Source of the DNA: Rhyacichthys aspro
Taxonomy: Eukaryota > Chordata > Actinopteri > Gobiiformes > Rhyacichthyidae
Assembly: GCA_036850595.1 (NCBI GenBank)
Contig: CM072160.1
Location: forward strand, 6,155,773 to 6,219,772
Reading direction: 5' to 3'
DNA: 64,000 nt
Below the pieces are notes generated by a model, which saw only the letters and a list, made by a program, of their open reading frames with translations, did no database searches and was not told the DNA's origin. A program made the position numbers and the translations under genes. This document shows positions 25,791 through 38,600 of the stretch, piece after piece (position 1 is the stretch's first letter; each line of letters opens with the position of its first letter).

Positions 25791-25825
25791 GCAAAAACAA
25801 AAAACAAAAAAACAAAACAACGAAC
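25791..25825. repeat. A-rich (CAAAA)n-like tract
   Basis: Irregular run of A interrupted by single C (AAACAAAAAACAAAAAAACAA). It is low complexity and possibly an old retroposon tail, but no body is recognised. Confidence 0.7.
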
Positions 25826-27867
25826 ACATCACTTGAACGCTTGATGCCAAAATTGTGCAAGATCTGTTACAGAGGAGCAACTTTATTTCTGGACAAACAG
25901 AGACACAATGACACACAAACAGACTTTTGATGTATTCCCATGTATTTAGTGAAAGTTATAGTAAAGTGTAAAAGGAATAAAACTCAGTTGTTTATTTAGT
26001 TCTTAACAGCTCGCGGAAGTACATATAATCCTGTTGTGTTGCATTGCATCTGTCACAGTGATAAACCATATCCTATCCTTTTAACACAAATGTAAGGCAT
26101 AAATCCAGCAGTTAAATCCAAGCGCAGACGGCCGGGATCACTGTTCTTACAAATTATACCATTTTATTTAGCTTCACATCTTATGCAACACCAACACAAC
26201 GTTTGAATACATTATAGTACTGCCTCATTATATTGTTTTGCTTTGCGTTTTCGTGTTGTTCTGCGTTCGCCTTAGGGCTATTTTAATCCATGTTGGAAAT
26301 CAATTCTAAGCACACAACATGAACCGTGCACACACAGACAAGAACATATTCACACAAACCCAGAGCTCATCATCAACGATCTCATTATGTTGTTGATTCT
26401 TTGTCTCCCACAAGACAGTGCTATTTACCCAGTGTCTGTGAGTAGAGGGAGATGGCTAATGAGACTGATGTGTGCACTGGTGTGTTCTGGGTAATTTGTT
26501 TGATACAAGACCTGATAGGAAGTGAAAGGATCAAAAGATTAAGATTTTTTTCCTCTCTACCTTCTCTTAATCCTTTCCCATTTGTCCCTTATATGTGAAA
26601 AGAGTAATGCTTATGTTGTTATATTCTCGCATGAGAAAATGTATAAGGATAAGGAAAATCTTTAAAAATGTTATGCTAGCTTGGCATATTACAGTCTCTT
26701 TCAAAGATTAAATAGGTAAAAATGAAAAAGTTTTGTCAAAACAAAGTTTAGTGAATGCAAAACTCAGTAGAACAGTAGAAACTGATTTGTGGAGAAATAC
26801 AAGACAAAACTTTTTCTCTCCTGAATATGATATGACATAAATGTAACATCAAAATTTAAAAATGTCTGTCCCTTTATGTCTGCTTTAAAGAAGCCCTGTG
26901 ATTACCACATGTTATGAGATTGCTTACTTGAGAAGTTCATACCACCCACCCAATTTTTTTTTTTCCTTTCCCTTTTATTATTTTTTCTTCATATTTTTTT
27001 CTTATAAAAACACAGTAATAGTTTCACCATTGTTCCTTTCTGAGACTAAAGCCTTGCTTTGTCTGTGCACGTTGGGACATGGCTTCCTCAGGGCTGCTCC
27101 TCACCTGTGACCTTCTACTCCCTCATTAGTTCATAATGACCCTTGAACTCTTCATGAGAAGCCCTGCAGGGTTCAAAGTCCCCTCGACAGGTGGACTCAG
27201 GTAACAAACAGGTGTGCCGTGCTGCATGAGGTCACCCATATTATTTTATGACTGTGGACAGAAAATACATTTGTAAAACTTTTTAAAGTAAATTATCCTA
27301 AAGAAATTATGTTCTTTTTTCAGACATTTCGAAACATGTTGAAAAAAGTGGGAAAATGATGAAACACTTAATGGGATGCACGATTTTTCAAAAATGACTT
27401 GTTTCAACTCAGGGTCCACTTTGAAGTGTAATGAGGTCATCATCTCTTGAATTTTACTTTCTGAACATTGAAGATTGTCTTTTTCTTGGTCCCAAGAGAC
27501 ATTCTCACACTCTGACAGTTGCCCTGAGGCTGCTGACCAGGTGAACACCTCCTCTTACTGCCTAGACTCTACATGTCATTTCTGGGATGACACAGGCGTT
27601 GGGACAGGCAAGCCCCCGACAGTCCCACGGAGGTATGTAGTGTAGTACCAGTCCTAATTAGGATTTTTCATATTTTGCAAGAAAGTTAACTTATTTTACA
27701 ACTTAATTATGAGGATCTTATGATGCTGTTGCTGTTGACATCATCAAGGAAGAAAAAAAAAGGTATTTTAATCAGCAGACAATCTCAAAAAACAAGTCTT
27801 TTCTTCAAATTCTCTGTTGCCATGGTGACGGTCTGTAACTCTGATGGTCAGCAAAGCTATTAGGTCA

Positions 27868-27932
27868 TAATATATTTAATTATCATTAATGTATATTTAT
27901 TATATATAATATTTTAATATACATATATTTAC
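27868..27932. repeat. AT-rich low-complexity tract
   Basis: Nearly pure A/T over 65 bases with local dyad symmetry (TATATATAATATTTTAATATA). It is not a clean tandem repeat. Confidence 0.7.
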
Positions 27933-29095
27933 GTTCATATAAGCCTACATTATTCTTAACTAAGCTGATTCATATTTATCTACAAACTATAGAGCTGCAC
28001 TTGTTAGAACCCTGTCCCAGATCAATATCACTGACATTTAGCTTTAACTTTTCAGGATATATACCCACTGAAAAGATCTCTTATAATTAGGTAAATTAAT
28101 TAAACCACACATACATACCACACACTCTGCAAGATAGAGGATAGTTTTTAAATTTTATCTCAACAAATAATTGGAAAGATTTGGAGGCACCATATCCATA
28201 ACACAAAGAATACATTGTGTTGCATTAATATCACTGTTAAGTTTCATCCTAAATATCTAGAGACACTATGCCCTCGTGCAATTATCAAATGACTATCTTT
28301 GTAATGATCCTTGTTTCCAAAAATCAAAGCACTGTCAAACATTTTTAAAAGTATGTATTTTAATCCCCATTATTTACACAAATTTGAGGACAACTCATTG
28401 TATATTACTCCACCAAACCTGTTTTGTGAGATGATTGCTGATGGGACAAATCTTTACATTGCACCCTTTCCCTCACAATGTGATGCAGTAAGTACAGTAT
28501 ATAAGGATGTATGATGCAATATACTGCAATAAAAAAGTAGGTCTATTATTTGAGAAACTCCAACTAGTTTGGGGTGTTTTGAGAAGTACATGAAGAGAAT
28601 GAGCCAGTGTTGTAGCTATTAAAATACTGTCCAGAGTCTGTATTATTACCGACTGTAGCCTTAAGCCACTGCAAAATCAACACCTCAACAGAGAGAAAAT
28701 TCAAAGGTTTGTACCGTCTTGCATTGATTTCAGTGGTTCTGCTGTTTAGAAATAAACTCCACAGATCCACAGAAGTGAAGTGCCAGTTCATTTACAGTTG
28801 ATACGAGTTAATTTGGAGCCTAAATCTGTAATAAGAGCCTGTCAGGTGTAGTCACTATCAGCAGAAGCCAGGGCTTATAAAATGCCTGTCACTAGATGAA
28901 CTTTCTAAAGCCAACTCAGGCAATTTGAGCTGAACATCCTAAAATGAGTCTGCTCTGGCTAAGATGTATTCACAGTAACAACATAAAAGGTGACATTTGA
29001 AAGGTAGCACATTAGCGAAATGCACTGGATACATTAATTCAGCGTGGCTAAAAGCCTTGTTAGCATTCACAGTTTGAGTCTGAATGTACAATTAT
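27933..29095. other. Non-coding stretch, no gene seen
   Basis: AT-rich unique DNA with short open frames only. No repeat termini or RNA genes were recognised. Confidence 0.6.
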
Positions 29096-29204
29096 GAGAC
29101 AGAGAGGAAGGACGGGGAAGAGACAGAGGAGGAGGGGGATAGAGAGAACAAAAGGATGCAAAAAGAGAAAGAGAAAAGAGGGAGAGGGGAGGAAGAGGAG
29201 GAGT
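29096..29204 (+). repeat. Polypurine (GA-rich) tract
   Basis: About 109 bases that are almost entirely purine on the plus strand, with few pyrimidine interruptions. Such tracts can form triplex (H-DNA) structures. The Ser/Leu/Phe-rich minus-strand open frames here are artefacts of the composition. Confidence 0.8.
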
Positions 29205-29929
29205 AGCACTCTTTTATGTCTCCCCTGAGTCTGAAATGCCTGGCTTTCATGTGCATTGTCATATTTTCTCTGTTCTCCATCCATTTGCTCCTCCTCACTC
29301 AATGATAAAGACATCACTCTCACTGCAGCCAGGGCACTGCAGACGCGCTCTGCACAGGTGACACATTGAAATGTGCTGCTCTCTTATGAGCATAATATAC
29401 TGGTCATAATATGGCTGGTCACTGACACTGTCCACTACTGACACTTTAGTGTCCTATGTTTAAATACCAGCCTCAATTAAATAGGAATGATCTCTACCAT
29501 TCTTCTTAAAGCTTAACCACTGTGAGGTGTCCCTGTTACTGTCACTTCTTAGTTTATGAAACATGATTAAATAGTGGGTTGTCAAGTCTGCATTTAACTC
29601 ACATCATCTCTTTGTAGAATTTATGTAACAAACTTTTATACAAAAAAAATGTCAATAAATCTCATCTCATCTCATCTAAAAAGCTTTAGATGTAGCGTTA
29701 GAGGATTAGCAGTGTGGGTCTATGCTACAGTTAGATGACCTTTTAGAAAACAGAATGACATTGCAGTTTATTTTTGTATTGGCCGTCTTTTTTCTCCAAC
29801 TTTGACTTCATTTCCCATGAGTCTTGTTGGCGGTAAAGCAGCTTGATTGGTCAGAGTTTACAGGCCTATGGACAAAAAGGTCAACTTGTATTTTTGAACA
29901 AAAAAACGTTAATAAAACCCACCCCTCTC
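29205..29929. other. Non-coding stretch upstream of the candidate promoter
   Basis: No gene seen. An (ATCTC)n run at 29659-29677 directly follows GTCAATAA, the arrangement expected of a LINE tail, but the body is not recognisable. From about 29900 the base composition becomes more GC-rich as the candidate promoter begins. Confidence 0.5.
29659..29677. repeat. (ATCTC)n short tandem repeat
   Basis: Just under four copies of a five-base unit following GTCAATAA. It may be the terminal microsatellite of a truncated LINE. Confidence 0.7.
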
Positions 29930-30268
29930 CACCTTTCTCTCACCAATCACATTTACAGCCCCACCCTCGGGGGTCACCCTGCGTCTGTACCGGGGCTTTT
30001 TCCGGCTCTGTGTGTGTGGTTTGCAGTCTGTTAGCATGCAGGGCCAAGTGTTGCACAAAGCCTCTCTTTCTGTTGTCCGTGGTCTCGGGGGTGTGAGCGT
30101 GTCGCAGGTTACAATAAGTTCCACCTACTGATCTTAATTGGACCTGATGTGTTGTTCAGCTCCCAGGACGCCTGTTGGGCCCGGTTCTGTTCAGTTTCAT
30201 TGTAAAGCGGGCCAAGAACTCTTGGCAGCCGCTGAGCTATAAAACACTTAGGGCGCAAAAGCTTTGCT
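29930..30268 (+). promoter_or_regulatory. Candidate RNA polymerase II promoter (TATA-containing)
   Basis: The segment is more GC- and CpG-rich than its neighbours. In order it shows a CCAAT box (29943-29947), C-rich KLF/Sp-like blocks (CCCCACCCTCGG, about 29960-29971), an imperfect palindrome GCCAAGA-AC-TCTTGGC (30211-30226) and TATAAAA (30238-30244), eleven bases after the palindrome. A start site is expected about 25-30 bases after the TATA box, near 30265-30275. The palindrome carries NFI-type half-sites, but in everted order. Tissue specificity cannot be read from the motifs. The main weakness is that no downstream coding exon was found. Confidence 0.4.
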
Positions 30269-30269
30269 A

Positions 30270-30437
30270 AAAAGGAGCTGGCGAAGAAAGAAGGACCTGA
30301 AAATAACTGTTATTGTTTGGTTTTTGCACCTTTTTTTTCAGCATTTCTTTTGTGTTCGCCCACTCACAGACTTCTGCTCGACGTGAGATACAGTCCTGGA
30401 GCCTCTGCATTGTCCTCATACTCCAAGGATGCCATTG
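30270..30437 (+). other. Candidate first exon (5' UTR plus ATG) or internal 96-nt exon
   Basis: If the TATA box at 30238 is used, transcription would start near 30270 and give a leader of about 160 nt. The ATG at 30429 has A at -3, and the splice donor (TTG|GTAATG) at 30437/30438 would leave three codons (Met-Pro-Leu) in exon 1. An alternative reading is possible: TTTTTTTTCAG at 30331-30341 is a good acceptor, so 30342-30437 could be an internal 96-nt exon. Two of its three frames are open, including one reading LDVRYSPGASALSSYSKDAI. I recognise no protein family in either reading. Several fish proteins begin Met-Pro-Leu, but three residues do not identify one. The gene is unidentified. Confidence 0.3.
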
Positions 30438-31944
30438 GTAATGTTTTTCTCATTAAGTATGTCATTTAAAACACTATATTTTTTATTTTTATGAATGCTT
30501 TTAAAGGATTAAGGAGTTGGAGCAATGGAAATGGGTTCTGCTGAAGTTTGTTTTGATTTCTGTCACACACACACATGCATGTTGCTGCTGCAAAGGGTCT
30601 GACGCCCCTTCCCTGCTGTGATGGTTTTCAGTGGAATTTCCCACTCTGCTGCAGAACGGCTTTTAGACGTGGAAGTGGTGATGGGGCGACTGTAATTCAA
30701 GGGAGGGACCACCAGCTTCCCTTTGAAGCTAAATGCACAGTCTGTGTAATGTGTGAGGGCCTTTTCTTCATTTTGGCTCATTGTTTGAATTCAAACCAAT
30801 TAGCGTCTGTTGCTAGGAAATAGACCACAATAAAACAGCACAACAATCAAAGCACAAGAGCTTCTTGGAAATAAATAAATTGTTCATTTGTATCTGTTTA
30901 TTACTTTACTACTACGGTTACTTTGACGGGCAATACATTTACTAAGACCTCTGTTAAGCCATCATAAATGTTTTTTTCTCTTTTTTAAATTTAGCATTAG
31001 ATACCATTTCAACATGTATATATACAATATGCATATTCTATGTAACATGGTGAATGTAAACAATGTTTAAAGCTCTGATCATACTGTCTTAGTTTTATTG
31101 TGTCTAAATCCCTAGAGGGTAGCCCCTAAAAGTAAAGTAATGTTTTGCAAATAAAAACTTAGGACGAGAGAACAGGTTACAAGCTGGTTGAAAATGTAGT
31201 GCCAATGTTGTGTCTCACGCATCAGTAAACTACAGAACCATTAGGTGAAACTTTTTGCTGATGTTTTATTTCCAAAGCCTCTGAAGCTGCACTTTGTAAA
31301 CAACAAATGTCACAATGAAGAACATTGCTGCAGGATCAATTCACGCCCAAAAGCACTTAGACCAAGACAATAAAGCATCATTAACATCTTCCAAAATGCA
31401 CACACACATTAAGAAGCGCCTGAAGCCTGTAAAAAGTAAAACTAAGGCTTTGCTGCTATGTGTTGCGTTTGCAGTAGCCCACCCTACTGTCTGGCGAAAA
31501 AGGCAGTCCATCACACCTCCTCCTCCTTTCCCCAGTCAGCATCAGTTTTGTCCTTAGGGGCTCATGAGGAGAGGGAAAGAAAGAGACAGAGCATAGAAGC
31601 TGTCTGTCTCCTATTAACATTATCTCTATGGGAGCCCAAAACCAGCTCTGTCAGCAACACAGCAACCCACTGTCGAGAGGGGAACATGAGAGCGGCAGGG
31701 AAGAATGGTTAAGGTGTTACCACAGCAAGCCTTAGATTAAATGGAACACCCTATATATCATTTATTACTAAACGTGTGGTCAGAGAATAAAAGCGTCGCT
31801 GAGCCAGAATGAGGAGCATGTGCCAGCCATCAGCTCTGTGTCTGTGAGAAGTGCTTCAAAGTCCCAACCAAAGCAGCAACAGGGATTGTCCTCATGAAAT
31901 CCAAAAATCCAAAGCAAGACAAAAATCCTAAATCTCACAGCCTC

Positions 31945-31964
31945 TTTTTTTTTTTTTTTTTTTT
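31945..31964. repeat. Poly-T tract (T20)
   Basis: Uninterrupted run of 20 T. It may be the tail of a minus-strand retroposon, but no body is recognised on its left. Confidence 0.95.
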
Positions 31965-34900
31965 GCTTCAACCAAAAACTGGTGCCACTGTAGACCAATA
32001 GTAGCAGTACTAACAGGAAGGGGTATGTTTTATGTTTCAAGACACTGTGACCATTTTACCATTACTAATTTTAACAACATAGCAGTGCTCCAATTGGACA
32101 AACCTGCAGTTACTCACAGATAATAAATCCAATCCTGAAACACATTAATTTAAAGTAGTTGCCCTTTGCAAACGCATCCCGTGGAAGTCCTCTTAGATAC
32201 TGTGAAACAGCAGAAAAAAACTGTAGAAATCAAATAAATTGTAGTTGCATAATCTGTGACAGTAATAGTTTTGTCAGAAGTTGGTACAGAACTCATTTCT
32301 CTGGAGTTCTCAGTCTGTGTCCATGTTAAATCATTTACTTTAAAGTGACGTAATAAAACATACACAGAAGGCATATATGAAGTTAAATTCATGCCAACGT
32401 CCACATGTGTAGTAGCACAATTTACAACAAATGCTTCTTATTACTCATTCTATATTTCTCTCATATCCCTTTGAAATACTGATGCATCTGTTTAAAACAT
32501 CAGTTGCTATTGTGTCCTCATAAAAAATCAGCACTTAATTTCTCTTTTCGAACATTCCCCACAGAGCCCTTTATTTATGTCTGAGGTCATCCGTTTGTAT
32601 GATGCCGCTTAACCCCTTTGTGTTTTTTGGCCCTCGTTAGAAGCACTAAAACAATGAGGAAGACAGATGGGGAGCTGCACAGGGAATCTGAGAAAGTACA
32701 AAAAGCTTCAAGAGAATACATAAACAAGAGAAATACAAGAGTCATAAGTCCTTTAAAGACGCACCTCGTTTAGTGAAGAACACATACCATTAAAGCTCTG
32801 TGCGTCTCATTTGTCTTGTGTGTATGATGTCTGTGTTTTGGACACACAGGTCATTAAGGTCCATGATAAGTGATTTACACTGTTTCAGCCGGGGGGCTGC
32901 ATGGTGCTAGATCATGACAAATGGCCAAAGCAGAGTTATGACATGTTTAAAATCAAGAAAGCTCTGTTTACAGACCGGCCCTTTGTTCATGCTCTGTGTG
33001 TTCTTGTTTGATAAATGGGCAGCAAGGAACTTCTTTGGAGTTTCCACAATAAAGGGCTATGTGGACAAAAAAAAAACCCAAAAAAACAACAAGACATATA
33101 CTGCACTGTTTTATCTATTTCTCATGTGTTCATGTCAGATCACTGACTGATCTCAGTCACATCAAAACATACAGATCTCAAACATTACCAGACATCAGAA
33201 GTTTGACCTCCAAACACTATAGTTTATTGCTGAAAATTATAAATGCTGCTAGACAGTACATTTCAATGGTTGTATTTAGCATCTGGAACAATGTGCAAAA
33301 AATAATATCACAAAGGCATAGAACAGCTTTAAATGTTATGTACATATTTTAATGAAATGCAAACCCAAATAAAGAATTAAATGTATTTATGTCACTTAGG
33401 CAAAGTATTGTGGACCACTCTCTCAGTACCATCTTTATAGTAATGAACCACAACCATGATTTGTTTTTTGACTATATTGGCACTCTATCACTTACAGAAC
33501 CAGAACTTTTGTCACAACAGTGGGCTACACATGAACATGGCACAGAAATTTATGAATGAGCAACAAAGACTTCAACAGTACGTTAAAAAAGTGAACCTCA
33601 GATTTTAACTGTAGCCAATTCGTTTGAGGCAACTCAGTGAGCCAGTTTTCCTGTCTTTCTAGTTAATTTTTTCACTCTATTTGCATTAATGTAGGGTTTG
33701 TGCTTGACCGGTGCATAATGATCTTCTTGCAATGCTGTGCGATATGTTGATCAAAAAATATTTTAGGATGATCATGGCACTTATATAATCTCTCTTGTGA
33801 GTTTAAAAAAATCTCATCAAAAAGATGGATTGATCAGTAATTCAAGTAAAAGAGGAAAACATGACAAAAAAGTGCCCTCCAAATCACAAGTTGAATTTAC
33901 ATGCAAGAGTGGCCTCGTAGCCATGTAATCACAGTGAAGAGTGTTTACACTTAAACCTCCGAGAGTTTCATTATTTATGAGCACACTCAGATATTTTAGA
34001 GCGAGACCAGAGACTGAGAATCATACAGCGGATAAAAATGAGTTTTACGATGTTGCAAAATGATCCACATGTTCTGTAAAACCTAAAGCCTCCTTGAATA
34101 CTTGTTATAGACCGTAAGAGGTCCTGATTTTTAATGTTAGCTGCATGTTTTATTGATTATTGCTTGTAGCGGGGTGTTGTAACTCTGTCAAAAATCATTT
34201 AGAAATCACACTTTGCCATAGCTACATTCTTTCACACCTTTTGTTTAATAGATCCCTTCTTTCTCTAATTTTAATTCATTGTTACAGTAGAATACAAAAG
34301 GCCACAGAGGGATGACAGGAGCGGTGAGGTACAGTGGGGTCAGCAGCTCTGAATGGGGTGCAGACATGATGGGCCAAACTGAAAAGATGAAACAGGCCCG
34401 GCTACAAGCTCTAAATCAATGAAACGTGTTTGACATCAGGACTGGGCTAAACAGGTTGTTCTAATTATCTGCTAAATCCAACATGGAACACATGTCTACT
34501 GTAGCATGTCAAAAGAGGAAGTAAGGGGAACAAGTAGGAATGTGGAACAATGGAAATAGCTCAAAACAAAGGACATTGGAACATGTGTAACAAGATGTCA
34601 ACAACATCTGGAAGCATAAAAGTATCAAAGTTACGCGAAGAATTAATACTTTAGAACCTTTTGGCAATGTTGGCTACAATACACAAAGAGTAGTGTTTTA
34701 TTGAAGCCCACACAGACCAAGTTGTGACTGAATGTACCTTACTGTAGGACTGTAAACAAGTCAAGATGGGAACCAAGGCTAGACAAGACTGCCTACAGAT
34801 AATCAGTGTTCATGGTTGCATTTATACGTTTTCCATCCAAGCGCAGTAATGTTAAGGAAAAGTGAATGTATTGAATGGATGGATGGTCTTGGGCAAGTCT

Positions 34901-35654
34901 CTTTGAGTGAGACTGAGATGTAAATATGTCAGAAGGTCCAGACTCAAGACTGGTCCTGATTACTGTAATACTAGAAAAAGGAAACTTCTTCTAGAAATTC
35001 ACCAAGATGACTTCTATTTTTTACGCCAACTTTTACAGTTCCTAGTGCCTGCTTTACTCCAGCGGCATTACAGGGGGTTGGTGTACCTCCATTAGTGCCC
35101 CTCTATTTGCAGAGAGGTCATCAGCTGGAACTCAAACATTTTCATCCATGACCTGGTCCATGTGCATTGTCCAAACCCAGTGAGATGTGTAACAATGTGA
35201 AGCAAATGTAGACAAACTTAATAAATAATAATGCTGTGTGCAAAAGTCTATTGTTCTATGTGTGACCTGATGTTGTGGAGCAGTCTAAACAGTGTTAAAG
35301 TCCTCACCTACACTGATAAGAGAGTTCTGAGCTCTGAATTGAACAAGTGGAAAAAAAAACTGGACAGGCTAAGCTGAGACGTTAGACACAGGCTATTGTA
35401 ATGTTTTTGTGGATTTTGCCATTCAAAATAATTTAATGTATAATATAAAATAATAACGTAACATTCTTCAGTGTCTGATCTAAATATGCAAACATTGAGC
35501 TGCCACAGTTTTTAAAGGTGTAAAAGTCCTGGCTGTGTATTCTACTTTCAAAATGTAGTACAGTTGCCCACTTCTTAGCACTTATTAAATGAAGTTATTC
35601 CAGACAGCAAAGTGAAAGAGGAGGGGATACTTAAACTACTGGTCAAACAATTGC

Positions 35655-35671
35655 TTTTTTTTTTTTTTTTT
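35655..35671. repeat. Poly-T tract (T17)
   Basis: Uninterrupted run of 17 T in otherwise unique sequence. Confidence 0.95.
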
Positions 35672-38600
35672 CGCCTAGGACTACACAGCCAAGATAAATG
35701 GTATCCTCTGATGGAAGATTTGTCCAATACACTGATCAAAGTACTTATGTTTAAATTGTCTGCTGTACAGATGTGAAGTGGATATAAATCAAAAGGTTTG
35801 ATTTGCAGCTTTACATGTGAGATACATCATGCATTGTGCTCCCATCGAGTGAAGTGAAGTTAGTTCTGGCACACACTTTTTCCGTGCTCTGTGGAGGATA
35901 TAGATGCCGTGGACCTTGTTAAAACCCAACCTCTACTTCAGTTTAAAACTCCCATGAGACACACATGTTCCTGACCATTATTCCACAACAATGACCTTTG
36001 ATCACGTCTGCTTCAGACTCCTGTGTCACCTAACACCTGAACTTGACCATAATAATATTGACTTGTCTAATGGAGGTCAAAGGATCTTCTATGCTAACAG
36101 GTTTGAATTGGCTCACCGCAATCTTTTTTCAATAAGCCTCAAAGCTGCAGGCGAGTCATTAAAATATACAGAGGCAGCGAGCAGCGAGGAGAGAATCTTC
36201 ACTGTATGTATGCTCTCAAAACATTGATGCTCCCTTCACTTTATTTGGATAGCTTCACAACGGGATCTTTTGCTTATTTTTGCCCATAAGTGCCCAGGAG
36301 TAATCAAATCCCAACTGAAATATTTTCTTTGCCGCCTGTACATTTTTTTTCCTCCCAGGGAACTATCCCATCAGACGCAGACTCTTTTTCCAAACCATTG
36401 ATTTACAAAAAGATTAAGGAAAAGTATGTAAATGACACTGCTCCTGCAGAGTGAAGCGAAACATTAGACCCCAAAAGAGAGAAGCTGGGAGTCACAAGAA
36501 AAGGCGACAAGCGACAAAGGAGGAAAAAAGGAGGACCATATCTCTGGGAATTTCCCTTGAAAATCTGTGGATTAGCCAACCAGGTTTAATGAAAGTGGTC
36601 AGGAATAAGATACTGAAGTCCACAGATGCTGGTGCCTGTGTTGGGAAAGGGATAGAGAAAGAGTATAAGTAAGGGCAGGAATAAAAAACAGGAGCTATTA
36701 TTTTTATTCAACTGCAGATAACATTTCCATGAAAATACTCGGTAATGAGCCCTTTAATAAGACACAAGGATGAGTGGATGCGACAGGGCCACAAACCCAG
36801 CCGCCACAATCAGATCTAGTTATTCTGTGCAAACCCATTTCCATCTATAAAAGGAATATCAATATTTTAAGACAAAACTTTGTCTAATAACATTCAAAAA
36901 TTTGTGTGTAAAACTTCTGTTTTTCAGCTGTCTGGAGGAAATTTAACAGTAGGAATATAAAATGTCCTGAAGTCTGAAAATAGAATAAAGACATCAGTGA
37001 TCTGCAGGTGGTCATAGCTTTAGCCTATGTAGCTATGCTGCTGTTACTGTAGGTGAAGTCCTTAAGTTAAAAGAGCATTAGCAGAAAATATGGACACAGT
37101 TATGGCACTCACAAAATCTTGGTAAAAGTCAATCCTCAATATAATCACTCAATCAACAATCATCTGCTTTATGTGGAGGTTGTGAAAGTGTGACATTCAC
37201 TGACCAGTCACACTCTGTATATAATCACTGAGAATCTGAAGCTGTCCAATAATCTACACACAGAGTGTGAGAGTGTTTTCACACCTGCAAATCTCCACCA
37301 AGGTCCACTCATTGACAGGAAAGATGGAGTCCTCACGTTGTAAAGTCTAAATGTCCAGACCAAACTGTGCAGATATGAGTGGAAGCCTGCTAAGATTAGG
37401 TATTTTGTGACTTTTTGGGGACTGAATTGTAGCCAGTGTCTTGGAGAAACCATCACTTCTGCACAAGCTCCACATCTGATCCTTTTGGGCCATTTTTTAC
37501 TGCCTACGGTCTAGACACTGACAGTACTTATTAATGTTAGAGAAGGATACTGAGACTTGGTGCCAGCTTTACATACAGACTGATCTCCTGGTCCACTATT
37601 CCATCTGTATAGCTTCCTTTTTTTACCCTTTCTTCTCGTGCAGAGACGGTCACCTCAGTGTCAGCGGTGATGGCTAAGTGGGAACTTGAGGACTTCTTTA
37701 ATCAATGCAGATAATAGAGAGGAGCTCGTCAGGCACACACTTGAAGATCTGTCAGCTCTCGTTCTCACTTGTTTCACTGAGGCATCGAGCTCTCTCGTAC
37801 ACACAATTGCATCGGGAGTAAACAGATTTGACACAAGGCTGTTCTACACCTGCACAGTCTAAGAGGCTAATCAACAATATAATATCACACTCACTCATGA
37901 ATTTACAAATAGACACAGGAAATCATCAAGTGCACAGTTTGTAGTTGGGAAGACTCACACAAACAATACTGTCAGAGGGATATCTGGAGACAGCTGGGAA
38001 TGTCACGCATGCAAACTCAACAGGCTTCCAATAACAGAGAGGACACAGTCAGGGGGGATACCTTGATAAGCTGTGGTATGCTTTCTGTAAACACTAATTC
38101 CTTTAAAATATATTGCTCTCTTCATGACGCTTATGCAGCAAAACAGTACTTCATGCAGCGGGAAAGGACAGGACACAGCACTGACCAGCTGTTCGTCAAT
38201 ACAATGGCACGGCTCGCAGCTGTGCATGTATGTGTGTGCGTCCAGTTAAATGAAGACGTTCCCCAGACCAAGTCCATCAGCACATTCCATCCCCACTCTT
38301 GATATCCGGCCACATCTGCCCATGCACTTTCCTCAATATATTCCCTAAAATCCCACTTGTCCTTCCTCTGTCTGTCTGTTTCTCTAACACTAGATTCATG
38401 GCTATTTGCCGTGCCAACTCATATGTCTCCCATTTTTTCTCCAAACATCTTTTTCCCTCCACTTTTCTTGCATCATTTCTCTATCTCTGTGTTCTTACCC
38501 CTTGACCTTCAGCAAATGGCAACAAGATGTGGCCGCAATTCATTTGCATTTACATCTCAAGCATGAACACAACACAGAAAACCTTGGAGAAGGTGTTGAC

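Larger units (their letters stand above)
24023..27867. other. Non-coding stretch with scattered motifs
   Basis: No recognisable gene. It contains purine-rich DNA at 24175-24330, a DR1-like motif in reverse orientation (25421-25433), an A-rich tract (25791-25825), a T-rich tract near 26950-27005, an HNF4/DR1-like motif (27169-27183) and a short splice-bounded open segment at 27560-27627 that is discussed as a finding. Confidence 0.55.

Noticed and set aside
32889..32912. Resemblance to a SINE head (GGGGGGCTGCATGGTGCTAG)
   Set aside because: The similarity is short and no B box or tail follows.
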